A stretch of 12,766 nt of DNA from Burkholderiales bacterium. GTDB lineage: Bacteria; Pseudomonadota; Gammaproteobacteria; Burkholderiales; Burkholderiaceae. Under the pieces are notes generated by a model, which saw only the letters and a list, made by a program, of their open reading frames with translations, was not told the DNA's origin and searched no databases. The position numbers were made by a program, and so were the translations under genes. The DNA lies in assembly GCA_947447845.1 (NCBI GenBank), contig CANFNO010000028.1, positions 1 through 12,766 of the forward strand, written 5' to 3'. Of the stretch, positions 8,081 to 12,766 are shown in pieces (position 1 is the first letter of the stretch; the number at the start of each line of letters is the position of its first letter).

Positions 8081-10195
8081 TTAACCTTGTTGATCGTGTG
8101 AAGGACGGTCAAGCAAAGCTTTCATGGACAGCTTGATGCGACCCTTCTCATCCGTTTCCATGACCTTGACCTTAACGATCTGGCCTTCGGACAGGTAGTC
8201 AGAAACCTTCTCCACGCGCTCATGGGCGATCTGGCTGATGTGCAGAAGTCCGTCTTTACCGGGCAACAGGTTAACCAGGGCGCCGAAGTCCAGAATCTTG
8301 GTGATCGGGCCTTCGTAAACCTTGCCAATTTCCACTTCAGCTGTGATCTGCTCGATGCGGCGCTTGGCCTCTTCCGCCTTGGCTGGATCAGCCGACGCGA
8401 TGGTGATGGTGCCATCTTCCTCGATGTTGATCTGGGTGCCGGTTTCTTCGGTCAGCGCACGGATGACCGAGCCGCCCTTGCCGATCACGTCACGGATCTT
8501 CTCGGGATTAATCTTCATCGTGAACAGGCGTGGAGCGAAGTTGGACACTTCGGTCTTTGCTTCCGACATGGCTTCCTGCATCTTGCCCAGAATGTGCATA
8601 CGTGCTTCCTTGGCCTGGGCCAGAGCAACTTGCATGATTTCTTTGGTAATGCCCTGGATCTTGATGTCCATCTGTAGAGCAGTAATACCGTTGGTGGTAC
8701 CGGCTACCTTGAAGTCCATGTCGCCCAGGTGATCTTCATCGCCCAAGATGTCGGTCAGCACCGCAAAGCGGTTGTCTTCCTTGATCAGGCCCATGGCGAT
8801 ACCGGCCACGTGCGCCTTCATGGGAACGCCAGCATCCATCAGCGACAGGCAGCCGCCGCAGACCGAAGCCATGGAAGAAGAACCATTGGACTCGGTGATT
8901 TCCGACACCACACGCATGGTGTATGGAAAGTCTTCCTTGTTCGGGAGGCATGCAACCAGTGCGCGCTTGGCCAGACGTCCATGGCCAATTTCGCGGCGCT
9001 TTGGCGTACCCACACGCCCGGTTTCGCCGGTGGCGAAGGGAGGCATGTTGTAGTGCAGCATGAAGCGGTCTTCGTAATCGCCGCTCAAAGCGTCAATACG
9101 CTGGGCATCGCGCTCAGTGCCAAGTGTGGTGACCACCAGAGCCTGGGTTTCGCCGCGTGTGAACAGGGCAGAACCGTGGGTGCGTGGCAGCACGCCGTTG
9201 CGGATTTCAATGGGGCGAACGGTGCGCGTGTCGCGGCCGTCAATTCGGGGCTCTCCAGCCAAAATCTGGCTGCGCACAATCTTGGCTTCAATTTCGAACA
9301 ACAGGCCTTCGATAGCCACGCTATCAAACGAAGCGCCGTCTGCCTTCAGAGCAGCCATGACTTCAGAGTACGCGGCGCGGCAAGCTTGCGTGCGGGCTTG
9401 CTTGTTGCGGATTTGGTAAGCAGCGACCAATTTATCTTTGGCCAGGCCGTCGATCTTGGCGATCAGGGCTTCGTCCTTGGCTGGGGCTTTCCAGTCCCAC
9501 ACCGGCTTGCCTGCGTCACGCACGAGTTCGTGAATGGCGTTGATGGCGATATTGCCCTGCTGGTGGCCGTAGACAACGGCACCCAGCATGATTTCTTCGG
9601 ACAGCTGTTGCGCTTCGCTTTCCACCATCAACACTGCGGCTTCGGTACCAGCAACCACCAGATCAAGAACCGAACTCTTGCGAGCAGTTTGACCGGGATT
9701 GAGCACGTATTCGCCATTGACATAACCGACGCGGGCTGCGCCGATAGGACCGCTAAAGGGCACGCCCGACACTGACAGCGCAGCGCTAACAGCAATCATG
9801 GCGGCGATGTCTGCATCAACTTCAGGGTTCAACGACACGGTGTGCACCACAACGTGCACTTCGTTAAAGAAGCCTTCGGGGAACAGAGGGCGGATCGGGC
9901 GGTCGATGAGGCGACTGGTCAGCGTCTCAAACTCGCTGGGGCGGCCTTCGCGTTTGAAAAAGCTGCCGGGGATCTTACCTGCGGCGTAGCTCTTTTCGAG
10001 GTAATCAACCGTCAGGGGAAAGAAGTCCTGGCCGGCCTTGCCTTCGGTGCGGGCGACAACTGTGGCCAACACAACGGTGCCATCCATGTCCAGCAGCACA
10101 GCGCCGGTGGACTGACGGGCGATTTCGCCGGTTTCCATGGTGACCGTGTGCTGGCCCCATTGGAAAGTCTTACTCACTTTTTTGAACATCGTCAT
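8081..10195 (-). CDS. pnp: Polyribonucleotide nucleotidyltransferase (PNPase)
   Basis: A trimeric 3'-to-5' phosphorolytic exoribonuclease of the RNA degradosome, also able to add 3' tails. The protein is 704 aa (E. coli 711). Domains in order: first RNase PH domain (about 15-145), helical linker, second RNase PH domain (about 325-545) with catalytic D486 and D492 in [14 protein letters not shown] domain with GKGG at 572-575, and S1 domain from about 619 to 693. The frame extends 18 codons further up, but a GGAG site 9 nt before 10195 and the N-terminus [18 protein letters not shown] support this start. A second ATG two codons later (10189) is possible. It follows rpsO, as in most proteobacteria, with a terminator in between. 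Confidence 0.98.
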   Translation of the reverse strand: MTMFKKVSKTFQWGQHTVTMETGEIARQSTGAVLLDMDGTVVLATVVARTEGKAGQDFFPLTVDYLEKSYAAGKIPGSFFKREGRPSEFETLTSRLIDRPIRPLFPEGFFNEVHVVVHTVSLNPEVDADIAAMIAVSAALSVSGVPFSGPIGAARVGYVNGEYVLNPGQTARKSSVLDLVVAGTEAAVLMVESEAQQLSEEIMLGAVVYGHQQGNIAINAIHELVRDAGKPVWDWKAPAKDEALIAKIDGLAKDKLVAAYQIRNKQARTQACRAAYSEVMAALKADGASFDSVAIEGLLFEIEAKIVRSQILAGEPRIDGRDTRTVRPIEIRNGVLPRTHGSALFTRGETQALVVTTLGTERDAQRIDALSGDYEDRFMLHYNMPPFATGETGRVGTPKRREIGHGRLAKRALVACLPNKEDFPYTMRVVSEITESNGSSSMASVCGGCLSLMDAGVPMKAHVAGIAMGLIKEDNRFAVLTDILGDEDHLGDMDFKVAGTTNGITALQMDIKIQGITKEIMQVALAQAKEARMHILGKMQEAMSEAKTEVSNFAPRLFTMKINPEKIRDVIGKGGSVIRALTEETGTQINIEEDGTITIASADPAKAEEAKRRIEQITAEVEIGKVYEGPITKILDFGALVNLLPGKDGLLHISQIAHERVEKVSDYLSEGQIVKVKVMETDEKGRIKLSMKALLDRPSHDQQG

Positions 10196-10280
10196 TTTGC
10201 TTTTCTCCATTGATTTCGGAAATGAAATGGGAGGTACTGGCCACCTCACCCAAGCCCGGATTCAACGTTACAGTCCACGA

Positions 10281-10323
10281 TGCCATTCCAGCGGCACTTG
10301 CGTCAAATGACGCTGGAATGACA
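10281..10323 (-). promoter_or_regulatory. Competing hairpins in the pnp leader
   Basis: A 10-bp perfect inverted repeat, CATTCCAGCG (10284-10293) and CGCTGGAATG (10311-10320), extends by two more pairs after one mismatch and encloses a 17-nt loop. Inside it a second inverted repeat, GCGTCA (10300-10305) and TGACGC (10308-10313), shares three bases with the outer arm, so the two cannot form fully together. The element lies 86-130 nt before the pnp start, in the expected 5' UTR. In E. coli a leader stem cut by RNase III mediates PNPase autoregulation; a similar role here is inferred from position only. Confidence 0.5.
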
Positions 10324-10355
10324 CAGCTTCGCTCTGTTTTTGCTGTCTCCGAAGT

Positions 10356-10389
10356 AAAAAACGCCTGAGCTAGTGTCCTAACTCAGGCG
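10356..10389 (-). terminator. Intrinsic terminator of rpsO
   Basis: On the minus strand CGCCTGAG pairs with CTCAGGCG, then, after one mismatch, TAG with CTA around a 4-nt loop. The stem is followed at once by six T (10361-10356). It begins 22 nt after the rpsO stop, a textbook rho-independent terminator. It implies that most rpsO transcripts end here and that pnp depends on read-through, RNA processing or its own promoter downstream. Confidence 0.9.
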
Positions 10390-10411
10390 CTCAATCTAAT
10401 CTATCGTTCGC

Positions 10412-10678
10412 TTATTTGCGCAGACCCAACTTGGCGATCAGCGCGGTGTAACGGTCAGCGTCCTTGTCCTTCAAGTAGTCCAGCAACTTACGGCGACGGC
10501 TCACCATACGCAACAGACCGCGACGACCGTGGTGATCCTTGGCATGGGTTTTGAAGTGGGGTGTAAGTTCGTTGATACGGGCAGTCAGCAGTGCGACTTG
10601 CACTTCTGGGGAGCCGGTATCACCGACGCTTCGGGCGTTGTCTTTTACAACGGTGGCTTTAATGCTAGATGCAATCAT
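10412..10678 (-). CDS. rpsO: 30S ribosomal protein S15
   Basis: Primary 16S rRNA-binding protein of the 30S central domain, needed early in assembly and for an intersubunit bridge. The protein is 88 aa, one shorter than E. coli S15. The diagnostic stretches are [16 protein letters not shown] (20-35), [12 protein letters not shown] (45-56) and [10 protein letters not shown] (61-70). The start at 10678 has an AAAGGAAG ribosome-binding site 5 nt upstream; the ATG nine codons earlier in the same frame (10705) overlaps a leader hairpin and would break the conserved length. A sigma70-type promoter lies about 115 nt upstream and an intrinsic terminator just downstream. Confidence 0.98.
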   Translation of the reverse strand: MIASSIKATVVKDNARSVGDTGSPEVQVALLTARINELTPHFKTHAKDHHGRRGLLRMVSRRRKLLDYLKDKDADRYTALIAKLGLRK

Positions 10679-10717
10679 TTTTTCTTCCTTTATAGGGAAA
10701 CTCACTCCATTGAGTGA
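10679..10717 (-). promoter_or_regulatory. rpsO leader hairpins, one covering the ribosome-binding site
   Basis: On the minus strand TCACTC (10717-10712) pairs perfectly with GAGTGA (10707-10702) around AATG. One base further, TTTCC can pair with GGAAG of the Shine-Dalgarno sequence across a CTATAAA loop. Two tandem stems immediately before the start codon, the second hiding the ribosome-binding site, resemble the S15 autoregulatory leaders known in other bacteria. S15 binding here is inferred from position and gene identity, not shown. Confidence 0.45.
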
Positions 10718-10791
10718 CCCCCGGTTGATGAACTTGCGTCGGATGCTGGAACTGCTCCCGACGTGCGCCTTGCGGTATGCAAAGCCTGTAA

Positions 10792-10820
10792 ATTATAGCC
10801 GAGCCGGAAAACCTGGCCAA
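10792..10820 (-). promoter_or_regulatory. Predicted sigma70 promoter for rpsO
   Basis: On the minus strand a perfect -10 box TATAAT (10797-10792) is preceded by a 17-nt spacer and a -35 box TTGGCC (10820-10815), which matches four of six consensus bases. The expected transcription start near 10785 gives a leader of roughly 105 nt before rpsO. This is the best promoter match I found in the window. Confidence 0.8.
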
Positions 10821-10890
10821 ATTGCCGGTTCCAGCGAGGTCTCTAAATTGTGCAAGGCCACTCGACGTGGCGTCGCGAGATGATCCTTTT

Positions 10891-10920
10891 TTGGGGATTT
10901 TCAAGCCCCTCTCCAATAAT
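10891..10920 (+). promoter_or_regulatory. Candidate promoter for the Hsp20 gene
   Basis: AATAAT (10915-10920) matches five of six -10 bases, with TTGGGG (10891-10896) 18 nt upstream matching only three -35 bases. A start near 10927 would give a leader of about 93 nt. CTTGAAA at 10939-10945 equals the sigma32 -35 core, but no convincing CCCCAT-type -10 follows at the right distance. Which one is used cannot be decided from sequence. Confidence 0.3.
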
Positions 10921-10986
10921 AGAAAATCAAAATATTTTCTTGAAAAAGTCTTGAGTGGGCGCAGTTTAGGAGCAAGCGACGCTCAA

Positions 10987-11019
10987 GGTGAGTGCCGCTC
11001 TGATCATTAGGAGTTCACC
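10987..11019 (+). promoter_or_regulatory. Candidate RNA thermometer in the hsp20 5' UTR
   Basis: GGTGAG (10987-10992) pairs with TTCACC (11014-11019), the six bases just before the start codon; CTCT (10998-11001) pairs with GGAG (11010-11013) of the Shine-Dalgarno sequence, closing an 8-nt loop. The 3' side is paired without a break over 10 nt, while the 5' side has a 5-nt bulge; two of the ten pairs are G-U. A weak, bulged stem that hides the ribosome-binding site of a small heat-shock gene is the design of known bacterial thermometers. It has no clear ROSE or FourU signature. Confidence 0.5.
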
Positions 11020-11397
11020 ATGCTTTTTACTAGCACCCACCCAACTTTGCGCCGCAATGCATTCATCCAACCCAACGGCTCTCTGGAGCGCTTCATGAGC
11101 GATGCCCGGGCTGAGTTCAGCCAGCCCACGACAAAGTACAAGCATGACGATGCCGCCTTCCACCTGACGCTGGACATTCCCGGAGTTTCCAAGGAACAAC
11201 TGTCCATCTCAATTGAGGGGCCAGTAGTGCGCATCCAGAGCCGCGAAGGCGCAACTCGCCCATATCGCGCTGCCTACGAACTGCCACTGGACATTGACCC
11301 TTCATTGAGCGAGGCCACATTGGAAAACGGAGTTTTGGCACTTAAGCTGGCGAAAAGATTACCCAAGAGTCAAGCTACTGAAATCACCATCCAATAA
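11020..11397 (+). CDS. hsp20: Small heat-shock protein, Hsp20/alpha-crystallin family
   Basis: An ATP-independent holdase chaperone that binds unfolding proteins; it acts in the cytoplasm as an oligomer. The protein is 125 aa, at the short end for the family. The alpha-crystallin domain spans about residues 40-112, with LDIPGVSKEQL (51-61) and the signature ATLENGVLALKL (99-110). A C-terminal I-x-I motif (I122, I124) that docks into neighbouring subunits sits at the very end. The N-terminal arm (1-39) is short. AGGAG at 11009-11013, 6 nt before ATG, fixes the start. It is divergent from rpsO across about 340 nt that hold the rpsO promoter and the candidate promoter and thermometer of this gene. 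It ends 6 nt from the convergent tsaD stop. Confidence 0.95.
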   Translation: MLFTSTHPTLRRNAFIQPNGSLERFMSDARAEFSQPTTKYKHDDAAFHLTLDIPGVSKEQLSISIEGPVVRIQSREGATRPYRAAYELPLDIDPSLSEATLENGVLALKLAKRLPKSQATEITIQ

Positions 11398-11403
11398 GGA
11401 TCT

Positions 11404-12477
11404 TCAGAGCGCATTCAGCGGCCAGCGCGGCTTGACATCAAAGGAATAGCTCGCGCTGGCTTGCTGGGAGCCACTTTGAAGCCGCATGGCGGCAGCCAAG
11501 GCGATCATGGCGCCGTTGTCTGTGCACAAATGCAACTCCGGGTAGTGCACCCGCACATTGCGCTTGGCACAAGCTTCGTTCAACTGCGCGCGCAAGTGGC
11601 GATTGGCACCCACGCCGCCTGCAACCACCAGTCGTGTTAACCCGGTCTCCTTGAGCGCCGTCATCGACTTTTTGACTAGCACCTCAATGATGGCGGCCTG
11701 TGTAGAGGCCGCCAAATTACATTGTTGCTCCCTCGGCAGTTCGTCAAAGGTGCCCACGCCCTCAGACGCAATCATTTTTTGCGACTGAACCAAAACAGCC
11801 GTTTTGAGGCCTGCAAATGAAAAGTCCAGATTGCCACTGTGCAACAGGGGTCTAGGCAGAGCGTAGGCCTTCGGGTTACCTTCTTCGGCCATACGTGCCA
11901 GCAACGGCCCCCCCGGATAGGCCAAGCCCATGAGCTTGGCAGACTTGTCGAATGCCTCCCCTGCAGCATCATCTATGGATTCGCCTAAAAGTGCATAGTG
12001 CCCAACTCCATCCACGCGCATCAATTGGGTATGACCACCGGAAACTAACAACGCCACAAATGGAAAACTGGGTGGATCGGCGCTCAAAAATGGCGACAAC
12101 AAATGCCCTTCCAAATGGTGGACACCGATAACAGGTTTACCCAGGGAAGCCCCCAACGCACAGGCTACACCGGCACCCACTAACAAAGCCCCCGCCAAAC
12201 CTGGGCCGCGTGTGTACGCCACCACGTCAATATCAGAAAGTCGGCAGTTTGCGGTTGTCAGTACTTCCTGAGTCAAGGGCAGCACCCGTCGAATATGGTC
12301 CCGACTCGCCAATTCAGGCACCACGCCGCCAAATGCTTGGTGCATTTCAATCTGGCTATATAAAGCGTGAGCCAATAGACACGGAATTTGCTCGGACCCC
12401 TCAGCGTATTGCACTAAGGCAACACCCGTTTCATCGCACGAAGACTCAATTCCTAACATCAACAACTTTTGCACCAT
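11404..12477 (-). CDS. tsaD: tRNA N6-threonylcarbamoyladenosine transferase TsaD
   Basis: Catalytic subunit that, with TsaB and TsaE, moves threonylcarbamoyl from TC-AMP (made by TsaC/Sua5) onto A37 of tRNAs reading ANN codons, giving t6A. The protein is 357 aa, of ASKHA (Kae1/Gcp) fold. Seen: [14 protein letters not shown] (8-21), the metal-binding HxExH-type motif H121-L-E-G-H125, SGGHTQL (146-152), [12 protein letters not shown] (167-178), [12 protein letters not shown] (285-296) and metal ligand D320 in CTDNGAM. The start at 12477 gives [13 protein letters not shown]; an ATG six codons in (12459) is an alternative, and neither has a clear Shine-Dalgarno sequence. It is divergent from the gene at 12502 with only 24 nt between. 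Confidence 0.97.
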   Translation of the reverse strand: MVQKLLMLGIESSCDETGVALVQYAEGSEQIPCLLAHALYSQIEMHQAFGGVVPELASRDHIRRVLPLTQEVLTTANCRLSDIDVVAYTRGPGLAGALLVGAGVACALGASLGKPVIGVHHLEGHLLSPFLSADPPSFPFVALLVSGGHTQLMRVDGVGHYALLGESIDDAAGEAFDKSAKLMGLAYPGGPLLARMAEEGNPKAYALPRPLLHSGNLDFSFAGLKTAVLVQSQKMIASEGVGTFDELPREQQCNLAASTQAAIIEVLVKKSMTALKETGLTRLVVAGGVGANRHLRAQLNEACAKRNVRVHYPELHLCTDNGAMIALAAAMRLQSGSQQASASYSFDVKPRWPLNAL

Positions 12478-12501
12478 AGGGTTGAGAGTTTAGAGTACGA
12501 C

Positions 12502-12766
12502 ATGGATAACCAAATTGAGTCCCTAGAACGCGCAACCCTGGATGCAGTGGCGCCTGCAACTATTGAGTCTTTTGCAGGCTGGTTACTACCTTTTGACTCC
12601 ACCACAATAGGACGCGCAATCAGTGCGGTTCCACTACACCACGATAGTACTAATCTTGCATCGATAGAGGAAATCGAATCGCTGTACACGCAACGTGGTT
12701 ACAAGGCGCAATTCAGGGTCGCTGATGTTTTCGGCCTAAATGGCGTACACATGGCTCTGCGTAACC
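12502..12766 (+). CDS. Probable GNAT-family N-acetyltransferase, 5' part (runs off right edge)
   Basis: The first 88 codons are open and cut by the right edge. Seen: an N-terminus with LERATLDAVAP (8-18), then AGWLLPFDSTTIGRAISAVPL (25-45) and IEEIESLYTQRGYKAQFRVAD. The WLLPFD...GRAxSAVPL pattern recalls N-terminal regions of betaproteobacterial GNAT acetyltransferases found next to tsaD; this is from memory of the family and the acetyl-CoA-binding motif itself is outside the window. If it followed the tsaD/rimI pairing of many genomes, an acetyltransferase here would fit, but it is not RimI by sequence. The start ATG at 12502 has only a weak AGAG-like ribosome-binding site. Function is uncertain. 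Confidence 0.6.
   Translation, partial: MDNQIESLERATLDAVAPATIESFAGWLLPFDSTTIGRAISAVPLHHDSTNLASIEEIESLYTQRGYKAQFRVADVFGLNGVHMALRN

Noticed and set aside
8729..9775. Long plus-strand open frame (348 codons) antisense to pnp
   Set aside because: It lies wholly opposite the well-conserved pnp coding region. Its translation resembles no family I know, and it has no clear ribosome-binding site. Frames like this arise from codon bias of the real gene.
10324..10355. Short plus-strand hairpin (ACAG/CTGT) followed by TTTTT
   Set aside because: The stem is 4 bp, and no plus-strand gene ends here; chance match.
10718..10986. CIRCE (HrcA) operator or a full sigma32 promoter for hsp20
   Set aside because: I searched by eye for the TTAGCACTC-N9-GAGTGCTAA repeat and for CTTGAAA with a correctly spaced CCCCAT; only the isolated CTTGAAA at 10939-10945 is present. 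AGAAAAT/ATTTTCT (10921-10940) is an AT-rich inverted repeat without a known match.
1..12766. A novel defence, mobile or biosynthetic system
   Set aside because: Every long conserved frame belongs to a housekeeping family in a familiar betaproteobacterial order. No transposase, integrase, CRISPR repeat, toxin-antitoxin pair or orphan cluster was seen.

Overview
The window is a stretch of core chromosome from a betaproteobacterium, most likely a freshwater member of the Comamonadaceae (Rhodoferax/Polaromonas/Acidovorax relatives). I infer this from the protein sequences and from the gene order rpsO, pnp, quinone oxidoreductase, tpiA, secG, tRNA-Leu, nuoABCDEFG. Base composition looks moderate (roughly low-to-mid 50s % GC by eye), lower than many relatives; the genus is a guess. 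There are no mobile elements, CRISPR arrays, phage genes or defence genes.

Layout from right to left on the minus strand: rpsO (ribosomal protein S15) has a clear sigma70-type promoter and a strong intrinsic terminator. Next comes pnp (polynucleotide phosphorylase), with a structured leader. It is followed by an MDR-family quinone oxidoreductase whose stop overlaps the tpiA start by 4 nt. Then come tpiA (triosephosphate isomerase), secG (Sec translocase subunit) and a tRNA-Leu(GAG) gene with encoded CCA. The proton-pumping NADH:quinone oxidoreductase (complex I) operon follows, nuoA-B-C-D-E-F and the first 335 codons of nuoG, running off the left edge. The nuo genes are packed tightly (ATGA overlaps at nuoD/nuoE and nuoE/nuoF; 4 to 12 nt gaps elsewhere), so they are almost certainly one transcript.

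Right of rpsO the orientation changes: a plus-strand small heat-shock protein gene (Hsp20) converges, only 6 nt apart, on minus-strand tsaD (tRNA t6A37 synthesis). tsaD is in turn divergent, with 24 nt between start codons, from a plus-strand gene, probably a GNAT acetyltransferase, cut by the right edge.

No undescribed multi-gene system was found. The points most worth a second look are at RNA level: a predicted hairpin that fully pairs the hsp20 Shine-Dalgarno sequence (a possible RNA thermometer), tandem hairpins in the rpsO leader (possible S15 autoregulation), competing hairpins in the pnp leader, and a near-duplication of the tRNA-Leu 3' end forming a perfect hairpin just before nuoA. 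At protein level, NuoG lacks three of the four cysteine ligands of cluster N7.
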